DNA of 64,000 nucleotides from Gemmata massiliana. GTDB taxonomy: Bacteria > Planctomycetota > Planctomycetia > Gemmatales > Gemmataceae. This document shows, piece after piece, positions 8,183 through 17,093 of the stretch (positions within the stretch are counted from its first letter, which is position 1; each line of letters opens with the position of its first letter). The stretch covers positions 1,558,894-1,622,893 of the forward strand of contig HG799462.1 of NCBI GenBank assembly GCA_000531095.1. Reading direction: 5' to 3'. A model generated the notes under the pieces. It worked only from the letters and a program-made list of their open reading frames with translations, was not told the DNA's origin and searched no databases. The translations under genes and the position numbers were made by a program.

Positions 8183-9703
8183 CTATCGATCACTCCGCTT
8201 CGGAGGCTCGCTCGGGACGACGGGGAGCGGTTTGGGTGGAGGAGCGGGTGCGGTAGTTTTCGTTTCAATCCGGACTGCCGGCACGGGGCCGCCGATCACG
8301 CGTTCGAGTGTCGCGAGGCGCCGCTCATAGTCGGCACCCGCCTGGAACGCGCGGTCGCGGAGCTCGACAAGGTTTCGCTGCGCTTCGACCAGCGTGAGAA
8401 AGGGGACCTTCCCCGTGACGTAGGCGGTCTGTGCGGACTTCACGTTCTCGCGGGCGGCCGGGAGGATCGTCTCGGTGTAGAGTTTTACGGCCTGCTCGCT
8501 CTCCCGCACCTGTGCGTACGCCTGTTGAATGTCGAAGGCGATCTGGTTCTGCTCCCGGGCGAGGGAGGCCCGCCGCTGGATGAGCTGGGCCTCGGCCTCG
8601 GACACAGCCCCCTGGCGGCGGTCAAGTCGGATGGGGAGGTTCAGACGGAGCCCGACTTGGGGACGGAGCCGCTGTTGATCGTCGGCTGCCTGCCAGAACG
8701 AGTCGTAAGCGGCCATGGCTTCAACGTCCGGGTAATAGTCTTTGTGGGCGAGGGCGAGGGCGGCCGAGTCTGCCTTAATCCGGGCCACAAGCGCTTGAAG
8801 ATCCGGCCGGCGGGCGAGTGCAGCCTCCCGTAGTAGATGCACCGGGGGGAGTTCGGACGGCGTTCTCAAGACTTTTGCGGGCGGTGGTAACGGCGACTCG
8901 GGCGGAAGGCTCATAAGGGTGTTCAGCCGCGCAACGGCGATGGTTCTAGCCCGCTCAATTCCGAGTCCCGCTTCCCGCTGCCGGCCGATCTCCACGTCGG
9001 CCTGGAGTATGTCCTGCTGCGGCACCTGACCTGTTTGGTACCGAGTCTCAGCATTCCGCTTGAACTCCGCGAGGAGCTTCAACCCTTCCTCGTTCACTTC
9101 CTTCGCCCGTTCGGCGAGGTAGTAGTCGGCGTAGGCGGTCCTGACGCTCTCGACGAGCTGGAGCTTCGTGTCCTCGAGGTCGTGACCGGCCGCAACCGTC
9201 TGTGCCTGTGCGGCTTCCCCGCGGAGGGACCGCTTCCCGGGGAACGGGAACTTCTGGCTCACCTCGAACCGGGCCGAGTCGTTCACCTTGTTGGACCCGA
9301 GGCTCGCCGGGGCGACCCAGGACGAGAAGGTGGGGTCGTCGAGGGAAGTCACCTGCGGGTAGCGGGCGGCCGCAGCCTGAATCGCCGCACTCATCTGAAC
9401 GAGCGTGGGGTTTCGTGCGAGTACCTGCTCGACTACCGCCTCGGGCGAAAGCTCTGCCATGGAGTCGAGACCCGACGGTCCGGCAGGCTTTGGCAGGGCG
9501 ATTCCGGCAGCGGGGGTTACAAAAGACGTCTGCTGAACCGGTTCGGGTGATGCGGCTGAATTCCGCGGACCGCCCGGATGTGGAGACGCCGCCAGCGGAG
9601 TTTCCCGGTGGGCACTGGGCGCCGCACAACCGGCGAGCAGGAGCAGAAACAGGCCGGCCGTCCAGGAAGAGGGAACCGGGTGCGGTCGTTTCGACACCAT
9701 CAT
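8183..9703 (-). CDS. TolC-family outer-membrane efflux lipoprotein (CusC/CzcC-like)
   Basis: Outer-membrane channel for a tripartite metal efflux system. The product has 506 residues, a lipoprotein signal (LLLLAGC, Cys about 25), a Pro-rich linker, then the paired long-helix repeats of TolC proteins, with typical segments LPIRLDRRQG and GKVPFLTLVEAQRN. Two consecutive ATG codons form the start (9698-9703); the first is used here. It is transcribed away from the arsenic operon, with a 250-bp intergenic region between them. The natural partner is the CusBA pump at 0.1-6.9 kb, which lacks its own channel gene. Confidence 0.88.
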   Translation of the reverse strand: MMVSKRPHPVPSSWTAGLFLLLLAGCAAPSAHRETPLAASPHPGGPRNSAASPEPVQQTSFVTPAAGIALPKPAGPSGLDSMAELSPEAVVEQVLARNPTLVQMSAAIQAAAARYPQVTSLDDPTFSSWVAPASLGSNKVNDSARFEVSQKFPFPGKRSLRGEAAQAQTVAAGHDLEDTKLQLVESVRTAYADYYLAERAKEVNEEGLKLLAEFKRNAETRYQTGQVPQQDILQADVEIGRQREAGLGIERARTIAVARLNTLMSLPPESPLPPPAKVLRTPSELPPVHLLREAALARRPDLQALVARIKADSAALALAHKDYYPDVEAMAAYDSFWQAADDQQRLRPQVGLRLNLPIRLDRRQGAVSEAEAQLIQRRASLAREQNQIAFDIQQAYAQVRESEQAVKLYTETILPAARENVKSAQTAYVTGKVPFLTLVEAQRNLVELRDRAFQAGADYERRLATLERVIGGPVPAVRIETKTTAPAPPPKPLPVVPSEPPKRSDR

Positions 9704-9903
9704 CTATCCTCTACAAGACCACAGCCGACCCTTCAAATCGCAGAAGATCGCCTCATCGGTGGGTATCGACCGCGCCGGAGAGGCAAAGTGAGCAGAACTT
9801 ACCGGTTTTTCTGACCGCCTGGAACTCTCACGGCGAACTGTGGAGTTCGTAAAACCTTTGCCCCCGCAGCGGGGAGCGAACTCGATCGTCTCAAGTAGGG
9901 GTC

Positions 9904-9934
9904 TTGACATCGATACACTACCTCGTGTAAAGAT
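9904..9934 (+). promoter_or_regulatory. arsR promoter with operator in the -35/-10 spacer
   Basis: TTGACA (9904-9909) and TAAAGAT (9928-9934) are separated by 18 bp. A perfect inverted repeat TACAC-TACCTC-GTGTA (9914-9929) fills most of the spacer and overlaps the -10 box, as expected for steric repression by an ArsR-type dimer. The arsR start codon is 23 bp downstream. Confidence 0.75.
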
Positions 9935-9956
9935 TGAACGTAGCAAGGGGTATCTC

Positions 9957-10373
9957 ATGGCGAAGAAGAAACCGGTTCCCGTCCAGAAGATTGAGTGCGC
10001 TCCCGGAGAGGTCTGCTGCACCGAGCGTCCCGCTTTGAAGGACCGTCCGCTTCTTTCGTTCGTCGAGGCGGTTAAGGTCATGGCTCTCTTCAAGGTGCTC
10101 GCAAACGACACCCGCATCCGGATGCTTCACCACCTGGTCCGGAACGGGGAATCGAGCGTCACCGAGCTCGGGAAGGCGCTCGGGATGAAGCCGCAAGCAG
10201 TGTCGAACCAGCTTCAGCGGCTCTCGGACACCGGGATGCTCTCCTTCCGACGCGACGGGAAGAACGTCGTGTACCGGGTGGTGAACGGGTGCGTTTCGCC
10301 GCTTCTAGACCTTGCCCTCTGCCTGATGGAGGACGAGAGCCAGAAGGCAGCGGGCCGCCCGAACAAACTGTAA
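9957..10373 (+). CDS. arsR: ArsR-family metalloregulator
   Basis: Winged-helix repressor expected to release the operon on binding As(III)/Sb(III). The winged-helix core runs from about residue 40 ([17 protein letters not shown]) through the recognition helix ([13 protein letters not shown]) to the wing ([12 protein letters not shown]). The ATG at 9957 is preferred over upstream in-frame codons because it follows AAGGGG and lies downstream of the promoter. An N-terminal CAPGEVCC cluster and Cys near the C-terminus ([14 protein letters not shown]) are candidate ligands. The classical ELCVCDL-type site in the recognition helix is absent, so arsenic sensing probably uses other Cys. It heads arsR-arsM-arsC-acr3-arsC. 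Confidence 0.88.
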   Translation: MAKKKPVPVQKIECAPGEVCCTERPALKDRPLLSFVEAVKVMALFKVLANDTRIRMLHHLVRNGESSVTELGKALGMKPQAVSNQLQRLSDTGMLSFRRDGKNVVYRVVNGCVSPLLDLALCLMEDESQKAAGRPNKL

Positions 10374-10408
10374 GTCACGCGGGGCGCGTCCCCGCGGTGG
10401 AGGACGAC

Positions 10409-11353
10409 ATGAAGGAAATCGAGAAAGCGGTCCGGGAGAAGTACGCGGCCGTTGCCGTAAGCAACCTCTCGACCGCTCACGACGGGGTCAAAGCCGTCGC
10501 CGAAGCCTTCGGCTACTCGGCCGACGAGCTCCAGAGCATCCCCGCTGAGGCGAACATGGGGCTTTCCTGCGGGAACCCGACGGCGACGGCGAACCTGCGT
10601 TCCGGCGAAGTGGTGGTGGATCTCGGCTCGGGCGGTGGCTTGGACGTCTTCCTTGCCGCAAAGAAGGTCGGTCCGGCGGGGAAGGCCATCGGCATCGACA
10701 TGACGCCCGAGATGATCGAACGGGCGCGGGCGAATGCAACGAAGCAGGGTTTTACGAACGTCGAGTTCTACCTCTCGACCATCGAGCGGTTGCCGTTCGA
10801 GGAAGAGACGGTCGATTGCGTCATCAGTAACTGCGTCATCAACCTCGCCCCCGATAAGGACGCCGTCTTCCGGGAGATCTTCCGAGTCTTGAAACCCGGC
10901 GGTCGAGTCGCGGTGTCTGACATCGCGCTCAAAAAGCCGCTGCCGCCCGAGGTCGGAGGCGACCTCATGGCCTACGTCGGATGCATCGCCGGAGCAGTGC
11001 TCGTCGAGGACTACGTCGAGGGCTTGAAAGCCGCCGGCTTCTCGGCGGTTCAGGTCGTCGACGCGAAGAAGGATCTAAACGCCTACGCAAAGGTCGAAGG
11101 CCAGAGCGGGTGCTGCTCGCCGGTGATGGAGGCTCCTGTCCCGAAGGAGTCCGCCTGCTGCACCCCGGCTCCGGCGGGGTCTGATGCGTGCTGCACGCCG
11201 AAGGAGGAAGCGAAGCCGGTTTCCGTCGGGTGCTGCACGCCGAACGAGAAGTTGGACGCGGGGACCGTTCACGGTGGACTCGCTAATCTCCTTCAGCGCT
11301 ACGACGTGAACGAGTTTGCGGCGAGCGTTCAGGTCTACGCCGTAAAGGTCTAG
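10409..11353 (+). CDS. arsM: Arsenite S-adenosylmethionine methyltransferase with Cys-pair tail
   Basis: Cytosolic enzyme that methylates As(III) using SAM. Rossmann motif VVDLGSGGG is at residues 69-77. The three As-binding Cys of the family are present: C54 (LSCGNP), C142 (SNCVINL) and C192 (YVGCIAG). The 142/192 spacing of 50 matches that of the characterised algal enzyme (C174/C224). The C-terminal region adds four Cys pairs in a CC(S/T)P context, at about 235/236, 250/251, 261/262 and 275/276, which could bind further As(III). The ATG at 10409 (314 residues) is chosen because GGTGGAGG lies just upstream. It starts 35 bp after arsR. Confidence 0.93.
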   Translation: MKEIEKAVREKYAAVAVSNLSTAHDGVKAVAEAFGYSADELQSIPAEANMGLSCGNPTATANLRSGEVVVDLGSGGGLDVFLAAKKVGPAGKAIGIDMTPEMIERARANATKQGFTNVEFYLSTIERLPFEEETVDCVISNCVINLAPDKDAVFREIFRVLKPGGRVAVSDIALKKPLPPEVGGDLMAYVGCIAGAVLVEDYVEGLKAAGFSAVQVVDAKKDLNAYAKVEGQSGCCSPVMEAPVPKESACCTPAPAGSDACCTPKEEAKPVSVGCCTPNEKLDAGTVHGGLANLLQRYDVNEFAASVQVYAVKV

Positions 11354-11577
11354 AGTGATGGCCTCAAACACTGAACGGAAGTGGGCAGTCCGCATCGTGC
11401 TCGGGCCAACCGCAGATGGTCGATGCCGTTGTTTCCCACGTCTTACTTGTGACGACGGGGATGAACAGCGGCGCCGCTTACACGGTCGCCGCCACCCGCG
11501 GGTTCCTTGTCACGACCTACTTCTCTTCAGCGACAACACGCCGTCAAGTAACCGCGGTCGGTGAGGGAAGTAGAGGC

Positions 11578-12033
11578 ATGGAGAAGCCGGGAGTCCTGTT
11601 CGTTTGTACGGCAAACACGGCCCGCAGCGTCATGGCCGAAGCGCTCTTCCGCCGCGAGGCCGGGGACCGGTACGAGGTGGCGAGTGCAGGGCTTCACCCG
11701 ATGCCCATCAACCCCCTCACGGTCGAGGTACTCCGGGAAGTGGGCATCGAGCTCGGCGACTTCGAGCCGCGCGGGGTGGGTGAGTTGCTGGGTCGGGGGT
11801 CGTTTCGATACGTTGTCGCCGTGTGCCAGGCAGCAGAAGAGGCGTGCCCTCGCATCTGGCCATTCGCCCTCCACTTTCTGTCGTGGCCGCTCGAGGATCC
11901 GGCGTCGTGTCTGGGGACGCACGAAGAGCGGTTACACACTTTCCGGACGATCAGAAATCAGATTCACGACCGCGTGCGGGAGTGGGCCGAGGAGCTCAAA
12001 TCCGTGGCCCACCTGCCGGTCGATCGAAAGTAG
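11578..12033 (+). CDS. arsC: Low-molecular-weight phosphatase-type arsenate reductase
   Basis: 151-residue protein of the LMW tyrosine-phosphatase fold. The P-loop is CTANTARS near the N-terminus (nucleophile C10), matching CX5R. A second Cys pair lies in VCQAAEEACP, where thioredoxin-coupled ArsC enzymes keep their relay cysteines. It would reduce As(V) to As(III) for export by Acr3. The ATG at 11578 follows GAGGGAAG; the frame is open upstream for about 160 bp but that part has no homology-like features. It is diverged from the second arsC at 13.2 kb, so the two are unlikely to be a recent duplication. Confidence 0.82.
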   Translation: MEKPGVLFVCTANTARSVMAEALFRREAGDRYEVASAGLHPMPINPLTVEVLREVGIELGDFEPRGVGELLGRGSFRYVVAVCQAAEEACPRIWPFALHFLSWPLEDPASCLGTHEERLHTFRTIRNQIHDRVREWAEELKSVAHLPVDRK

Positions 12034-12059
12034 CCACACAGACAAGAGGAAGACGAACA

Positions 12060-13169
12060 GTGAGCACAACGGAAACCCACACCCCGCCAGCACCGGTCGA
12101 GCCGAAGGGCGAAAAGCGAATGAGTCTCTTTGAGCGCTATCTCACCCTCTGGGTCGCGCTCTGCATGGTGTTCGGGGTCGCCGTCGGGCGGCTCTTCTCC
12201 GGATTCACGCACGCCGTTCGCGGTCTCGAGTTCGGCGAGGGCAGCCAAATCAACGTGCCGATCGCGGTCCTCATCTGGCTCATGATCGTGCCGATGATGA
12301 TGAAGATCGACTTTGCCGCTCTCCGCGGGGTCAGCCGGAAGCCGAAGGGGCTTGGCGTTACGCTCTTCGTCAACTGGCTCGTCAAACCGTTCGGGATGTT
12401 TGCCTTGGGCTGGCTCTTCTTCCAGGGTCTCTTTCTGCCGCTCATTGGCGAGGAGCTTGCCCGCCAGTACACGGCAGGCGTCGTGATTCTTGCCGCCGCC
12501 CCGTGCACGGCGATGGTGTTCGTCTGGAGCTACCTCACCGACGGGGATCCGGCATACACCCTGGTTCAGGTCGCGGTGAATGACCTCATCATGCTCGTTC
12601 TGTTTGCCCCGATAGTCGGCCTCCTCGTCGGTGTTGCGGGCCTTGCCGTCCCGTTCAACGTGATCCTACTTTCGGTCGGCGTTTTCATCGTCGTGCCCCT
12701 CGTGGTCGGTGTCCTCCTCCGCGTCTCACTCGTCAGGGCAAGGGGGAAGGAGTGGTTCGAGAAGAGCTTCTTGCCTCGCTTTCAGCCGGTCGCAGTCGCG
12801 GCACTCCTTGCCACACTGGTTTTCATTTTCGCGTTCCAGGCGGACAACATCCTCGGGAACCCACTCCACGTGGCGCTCATCGCCGTTCCGATTCTGATCC
12901 AGGTCTACTTCAACTCCGGGCTCACCTACGGGCTCATGTGGCTTCTGCGTGTGCCGCACAGCATCGCAGCGCCGGGCGCACTCATCGGGGCTAGTAACTT
13001 CTTCGAACTTGCGGTCGCAACAGCCATCGCGCTCTACGGCCCCGAGTCGGGAGCGGCACTCGCAACGGTCGTCGGCGTTCTCGTCGAGGTTCCGGTCATG
13101 TTGTCGGTGTGCGCGGCCTGCAACCGGACGAAGGGGTGGTTTGACCGGCCTGATTTTGCGGCGGTGTAA
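12060..13169 (+). CDS. acr3: Arsenite efflux permease Acr3
   Basis: Inner-membrane As(III) exporter of the Acr3/BASS superfamily with about ten hydrophobic segments. Family hallmarks are the Cys in AAPCTAMVFVWS (TM4) and PGALIGASNFFELAVA towards the end. The GTG at 12060, preceded by AGAGGAAG, gives 369 residues with a short hydrophilic N-terminus. An internal ATG at 12120 (MSLFERYLTLW) is an alternative start without a strong ribosome site. It lies 26 bp after the LMWP arsC and 45 bp before the thioredoxin-type arsC, as expected for a single operon. Confidence 0.93.
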   Translation: MSTTETHTPPAPVEPKGEKRMSLFERYLTLWVALCMVFGVAVGRLFSGFTHAVRGLEFGEGSQINVPIAVLIWLMIVPMMMKIDFAALRGVSRKPKGLGVTLFVNWLVKPFGMFALGWLFFQGLFLPLIGEELARQYTAGVVILAAAPCTAMVFVWSYLTDGDPAYTLVQVAVNDLIMLVLFAPIVGLLVGVAGLAVPFNVILLSVGVFIVVPLVVGVLLRVSLVRARGKEWFEKSFLPRFQPVAVAALLATLVFIFAFQADNILGNPLHVALIAVPILIQVYFNSGLTYGLMWLLRVPHSIAAPGALIGASNFFELAVATAIALYGPESGAALATVVGVLVEVPVMLSVCAACNRTKGWFDRPDFAAV

Positions 13170-13214
13170 CCGCGAGCAAGCAAATGTCTTCAAACAGTTT
13201 CCAGAGGGATTGCC

Positions 13215-13622
13215 ATGAGCAAAGGAACGGGAAAGAAGCGGGTCCTGTTTGTCTGTGTCGAGAACTCGAACCGGAGCCAGATGGCCGAAGCATTCGCCCG
13301 GATACACGGGGGCGATTCGGTTGAGGCAGCTTCGGCGGGGAGCCGACCATCGGGCCGCGTGAACCCTCGGGCGATCGAGTTCATGCGGGAGGTGGGCTAC
13401 GACCTCACGGCCCATACCTCGAAGTCGCTCGACGAGTTCAACGGGAAGGACATCACCGTTGCCGTCACGATGGGCTGCGGAGACGCCTGCCCCTTGGTCC
13501 GGGCGGAGCGGCGGGAGGAGTGGAACATTCCCGACCCGAAGGACATGCCGCCCGAGGGGTACCGAAAGGTCCGAGACCTGATCGAACAGAAGGTGAAGGG
13601 GCTTCTCGCTTCGCTCGTGTGA
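13215..13622 (+). CDS. arsC: Thioredoxin-coupled arsenate reductase ArsC
   Basis: 135-residue enzyme of the S. aureus pI258 type. Nucleophile loop CVENSNRS lies near residue 14. The redox relay is in MGCGDACP, the family pattern for the second and third cysteines. DIPDPK-like NIPDPK marks the C-terminal half. It reduces arsenate in the cytosol for Acr3. AGAGGGAT precedes the ATG. It is last in the arsenic operon; a weak hairpin and the mercury regulator follow. Confidence 0.92.
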   Translation: MSKGTGKKRVLFVCVENSNRSQMAEAFARIHGGDSVEAASAGSRPSGRVNPRAIEFMREVGYDLTAHTSKSLDEFNGKDITVAVTMGCGDACPLVRAERREEWNIPDPKDMPPEGYRKVRDLIEQKVKGLLASLV

Positions 13623-13633
13623 GTGCTTCTCCT

Positions 13634-13663
13634 GCGGAGGTGGAGAGTTCAGCCTGCCTCCGC
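13634..13663 (+). terminator. Weak hairpin after the arsenic operon
   Basis: GCGGAGG (13634-13640) can pair with CCTCCGC (13657-13663) across a 16-nt loop, 12 bp after the arsC stop. There is no T-run, so terminator function is uncertain. Confidence 0.3.
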
Positions 13664-13690
13664 GGCGCCGTCCCAGGAAGTGCTTTAACC

Positions 13691-13724
13691 TTGAAGCTGG
13701 GTTCTAGGTTGTGTAGGTCTAGAA
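13691..13724 (+). promoter_or_regulatory. Putative merR promoter with inverted repeat
   Basis: A TTGAAG box (13691-13696) lies about 17 bp upstream of a weak TAGGTC-like -10. TTCTAG (13702-13707) and CTAGAA (13719-13724) form a perfect inverted repeat with 11 bp between. The element ends 3 bp before the merR ATG, so the transcript would have almost no leader. It may be an autoregulatory site. Confidence 0.4.
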
Positions 13725-13727
13725 GGT

Positions 13728-14192
13728 ATGGAGCGGCAACTTACCATCGGCGAACTGGCAAAGGCCGCGAGCGTTCCGACCTCGACGGTCCGCTATTACG
13801 AGCGGGTGGGGCTCCTCAAACCGGCTGGCCGAACCGACGGCAATTACCGGGTGTACGGGGAGGCTGCCCTCGAACGACTCCAGTTCATCCGGGCGGCCCA
13901 GGCTACCGGGTTCACCCTCGATGACATCATCTCTCTTCTTCCCCTTCACTCGGGAACTCGCTCGACGTGCCGGAAGGTCCAGGGTCTCATCCGCGAGCGG
14001 CTCGACGACGTGAAAAAGCGGATGGATGACCTGCAACGGGTCGAGCGGGTCTTAACGTCCGCCGTCGGCGAGTGCGAGAAGACCGACGGGTCCATTCATT
14101 GCGGAACCCTCGACAAGCTCATCCAGTGCTCGTGCTGCCCCGCCGAACCGGCGGCCCAGAAACCTTCCGCACGCCGCCGAAAAAGCTCTTGA
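13728..14192 (+). CDS. merR: Mercury-responsive regulator MerR
   Basis: MerR-family activator/repressor. The N-terminal winged helix has TIGELAKAASVPTSTVRYYE. A dimerisation helix follows, and the metal-site cysteines are at 81, 116 and 125, each exactly one less than the Hg(II) ligands C82, C117 and C126 of Tn501 MerR. That makes Hg(II) sensing much more likely than Cu, Zn or Pb sensing. A CSCC cluster at about 134-137 is an extra. It is encoded in the same direction as the mer structural genes rather than divergently, and its stop codon lies inside the -35 region of the promoter it should control. Confidence 0.92.
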   Translation: MERQLTIGELAKAASVPTSTVRYYERVGLLKPAGRTDGNYRVYGEAALERLQFIRAAQATGFTLDDIISLLPLHSGTRSTCRKVQGLIRERLDDVKKRMDDLQRVERVLTSAVGECEKTDGSIHCGTLDKLIQCSCCPAEPAAQKPSARRRKSS

Positions 14193-14220
14193 CCTTACAC
14201 CCAGGTGCAAGGCGTAGAGT
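14189..14220 (+). promoter_or_regulatory. MerR-type promoter and operator for the mer genes
   Basis: TTGACC (14189-14194) and TAGAGT (14215-14220) are separated by 20 bp, the over-long spacing typical of MerR-activated promoters. Between them lies the dyad CCTTACACCCAGGTGCAAGG (14193-14212), palindromic except for one position per arm. The -35 box overlaps the merR stop codon. Confidence 0.85.
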
Positions 14221-14276
14221 TCCAAAAAGCGGGAAGGATTTTTCCGCCTTGAGAACCTACTCCGAGGACCAGGACC

Positions 14277-15257
14277 ATGAAAGTCGAAGTGCTTTTCTTC
14301 GAGGGGTGCCCGAACCACAAGCCGGCCGTCGAGCTGGCTCGTGACGTGGCCCGCGAGCTCGGCGTTCCGGCCGAGGTCGAAGAAGTCGAGGTGATGAGTT
14401 CCGAGGACGCGAAGCGACTCCGGTTTCTGGGGTCGCCCAGCATCCACGTGGACGGGGTGGACGTTGAGCCCCGTGCCCGCGCCATGACCGACTTCGGGTT
14501 CACCTGTCGGACCTACGGCGGGAAGGGGCTCCCGAAACGGGAAGTCGTCGCTGCTGCCATGAAGGCGTCTACGGATGCCTCCCCGGGGCACAACTGCTGT
14601 GCCCCGCCGGCGGCGGCGTCTCCGGTGGAGGCCACCGGAACGGAAGCCCGCGGGACCGTGTGGGCAACTGCCGGCTCGGTCGTCTCTGCGGTCGCGGCGT
14701 CGGCGTGCTGCTGGCTGCCGCTTCTGCTCCTTGCGTTCGGGGTGTCTGCTGCCGGCGTGTCATCGGCGTTCGAGACGCTCCGGCCGGTCTTTCTCTGCGT
14801 GGCGGCCCTGCTCCTGGGGTTTGCCTTCTACCGGACCTACTTCCGGAAGGAAGTCTGTGCCCCGGGCTCCTCGTGCCCGGTGCCGCAAAAGGGCCAGCGG
14901 TTTAACCGAGTAATGCTCTGGGTGGCCACGGGGTTTGTCCTCGTCTTTGCCCTCTTCCCGAAGTACGTGGGGCTTCTTGTCGCACAGAACGGGGGGCAGG
15001 CAAACGTGACAAGCGGCCCGGCCGAAGGGGCTCCGGTCGTCACGCTCGACCTCGAAGGCATGTCGTGTGATGCGTGCGCTCCGACCGTCGAGAAGGCCCT
15101 TCGCGGAGTCCCGGGTGTTCAGGCCGCAACGGTCAGTTACACCGAGAGCCGGGCAAAGGTCACCGTTGACCCGAGCTCACCCCCGTCCCGCCAGGCCCTC
15201 GTGAACGCCGTCGAAAAAGCCGGCTACGAGGTAAAGGGCGGCCCGGGAACGAAGTGA
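14277..15257 (+). CDS. merTP: Mercury transport fusion: thioredoxin-like domain, MerT, MerP
   Basis: Three modules in one 326-residue chain. Residues 1-100 look thioredoxin-like (MKVEVLFFEGCPNHKPAVEL, with LGSPSIHVDGVDVEP near the middle) and include a CPNH site at 11-14. Residues about 125-240 are MerT-like: first helix with the Hg-binding CC pair (SACCWLPLLLL, about 143-144), further helices, and a cytosolic loop with CAPGSSC. Residues about 255-326 are a MerP/HMA domain with GMSCDAC. It should take Hg(II) from the periplasm and hand it to MerA. MerTP fusions are known; the added N-terminal domain seems unusual. The gene lies 56 bp after the MerR-type -10 box. Confidence 0.85.
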   Translation: MKVEVLFFEGCPNHKPAVELARDVARELGVPAEVEEVEVMSSEDAKRLRFLGSPSIHVDGVDVEPRARAMTDFGFTCRTYGGKGLPKREVVAAAMKASTDASPGHNCCAPPAAASPVEATGTEARGTVWATAGSVVSAVAASACCWLPLLLLAFGVSAAGVSSAFETLRPVFLCVAALLLGFAFYRTYFRKEVCAPGSSCPVPQKGQRFNRVMLWVATGFVLVFALFPKYVGLLVAQNGGQANVTSGPAEGAPVVTLDLEGMSCDACAPTVEKALRGVPGVQAATVSYTESRAKVTVDPSSPPSRQALVNAVEKAGYEVKGGPGTK

Positions 15258-15347
15258 GCAGAGGTTCTGGCCAGAGGTTTCGACCGCTACTCGGCTTTGG
15301 GGATGTGCCTGCACGCAAAACATCCCCCACGTAACGGAGACGGCACC

Positions 15348-15602
15348 ATGAGCGACCAACCACAACGCGAGCAAGCAGGCTACGGCTTCTGGCTGTTTGC
15401 AGCCCTGCACCTTCTCTGCTGCGGGATACCGCTGCTCGTCCTCTCGGGTGTGTCGCTCACGACGCTCTGGGAGCGGGGGCCGTGGCTCGCCGGCGTCATG
15501 GCGACGGTCGGGGTCATCGGGTTTATCTGGTACTTGAAACGCGGCTGTGCGACCTGTCACCGAAACGAAGGCCGGTGTCGCCTCGCCCCGCAGGAGAAGT
15601 GA
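15348..15602 (+). CDS. Small MerF-like mercury transport protein
   Basis: 84-residue membrane protein with two hydrophobic helices. The first begins with a vicinal Cys pair ([12 protein letters not shown]) and the second ends in a Cys-rich tail ([13 protein letters not shown]). That layout matches MerF (two helices, CC in the first, second Cys pair after the last helix), but the sequence is diverged. The ATG at 15348 has GGAGA eight bp upstream; a further upstream in-frame start lacks one. The stop is one base before the merA ATG, implying translational coupling. Confidence 0.65.
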   Translation: MSDQPQREQAGYGFWLFAALHLLCCGIPLLVLSGVSLTTLWERGPWLAGVMATVGVIGFIWYLKRGCATCHRNEGRCRLAPQEK

Positions 15603-15603
15603 C

Positions 15604-17034
15604 ATGGCAGACACCTTCGACCTCCTCATCCTCGGCTCGGGTTCCACGGCGTTTGCCGCGGCCCTCACCGCTCAGGAACTCGGGAAGACGTCGGTCCTGA
15701 CCGAGGAACGCACCGTCGGCGGGACGTGCGTGAACCGGGGGTGCCTGCCGTCGAAGAACCTCATCGAGGCGGCAAAGCTCGTCTTCGACGCACGGGTGCC
15801 CCGCTACCCGGGGCTTTCGGGCTGCTCGGTTGCGCTCGATTTTCCGGCCCTCATCGCCCAGAAGGGTGAAGTCATCGAGGGTTACCGGAAGAAGAAGTAC
15901 GAGAGCCTCCTCGGCGGGTCGTTCCGCATCGAGGAAGGGCGCGTCGAGTTTCTCGACCCGCACACCGTCAAAGTCGGCGACAAGAAGCTCACCGGGAAAG
16001 CGGTCCTCATCGCCACCGGCTCCCGCCCGGTCCTGCCCGACATCGAGGGGCTTGGCTCGGTGCCGTACCTGACGAGCGACCTGCTCACGAGCGGCGAGGC
16101 GGCAGAACTCAAGGAGCTCCCGAAGTCGCTCCTCGTTATCGGGGGCGGCTACATCGCCCTCGAACTTGGGCAGATGTTTAGCCGCTTCGGGACCGAGGTG
16201 ACGATACTCGAACGGAACCGCCGGCTCCTCTTCCGCGGTTACGAGCCGGAAGCAGGGCTTGCGGTCCAGTCGGCCTTTGCCGACGAGGGGATTCAGGTCG
16301 TCGTGAACGCCTCCCCCCGGTCTGTCCGGGACGAGGGGGGCGAGGTCGTGGTAGCGGCCGAGGTGGGCGGACGGACGCGGCACTACCGAGCCGAGAAACT
16401 CCTCATCGCCACCGGTCGGCGGCCCAACTCAGACACTATCGGCATCGAGCGGACGGGGGTTGCGGTGAACGAGCGGGGCGAGCTCGTCGTTGACGAGTTC
16501 CTCAAAACAAACGTGCCCCACATCTTCGCCGCGGGTGACGTCATCGGCCGTCAGTTCGGAAGCCAGATGGCGACGCCCGTCGGAAGCCGTCAGGGCGGGA
16601 TTGCCGCAAAGAACGCCCTCTCTGGCGGGGAACTCCGGAAGGTAGACCACCGGGTTATTCCGCGGGTCATCTTCACCGACCCGCCGGTTGGCGTAGTCGG
16701 CATGACTGACGCCGAAGCGGTTGCGGCGGGTCACCCGTGCTGGTGCAACACACTTCCGTTGTCGCTCGTCCCGCGTGCCGGGGCCATCCGGGACACGCGG
16801 GGTGTCGTGAAGATGGTAGCCAATGCTGAAACGAACGAGGTCCTCGGCGTCACGATGGTCGGGAACAGTGCTGGGGAGGTGATTCACGAGGCCGCGATGG
16901 GAATGAAGTTCCGGGCCACGGTTCAGGACTTCATCGACCTCTTGCACGTGTATCCCACGATGGCCGAAGCCTTGAAAATCGTCGCCATCTCCCGGTTCAA
17001 GGACCCGAGCAAACTGTCCTGTTGTGCCGAGTAA
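15604..17034 (+). CDS. merA: Mercuric reductase
   Basis: Cytosolic FAD/NADPH disulfide oxidoreductase that reduces Hg(II) to Hg(0). FAD-binding GSGSTAF is near the N-terminus and the redox-active site is [13 protein letters not shown] (about residues 39-51). NAD(P)H-binding [11 protein letters not shown] is in the middle, and FAD motif [12 protein letters not shown] follows. The C-terminus ends SCCAE, the Hg-binding Cys pair that separates MerA from lipoamide dehydrogenase. At 476 residues it lacks the N-terminal HMA domain of many MerA proteins; the MerP domain of the upstream fusion may substitute. It is last in the operon and is followed by hairpins. Confidence 0.94.
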   Translation: MADTFDLLILGSGSTAFAAALTAQELGKTSVLTEERTVGGTCVNRGCLPSKNLIEAAKLVFDARVPRYPGLSGCSVALDFPALIAQKGEVIEGYRKKKYESLLGGSFRIEEGRVEFLDPHTVKVGDKKLTGKAVLIATGSRPVLPDIEGLGSVPYLTSDLLTSGEAAELKELPKSLLVIGGGYIALELGQMFSRFGTEVTILERNRRLLFRGYEPEAGLAVQSAFADEGIQVVVNASPRSVRDEGGEVVVAAEVGGRTRHYRAEKLLIATGRRPNSDTIGIERTGVAVNERGELVVDEFLKTNVPHIFAAGDVIGRQFGSQMATPVGSRQGGIAAKNALSGGELRKVDHRVIPRVIFTDPPVGVVGMTDAEAVAAGHPCWCNTLPLSLVPRAGAIRDTRGVVKMVANAETNEVLGVTMVGNSAGEVIHEAAMGMKFRATVQDFIDLLHVYPTMAEALKIVAISRFKDPSKLSCCAE

Positions 17035-17093
17035 GCGGTGAATGCACCTTCAGCACCCCTCTGCTCGCGTGCCGAGTAAGGTCAATAGCCAAC

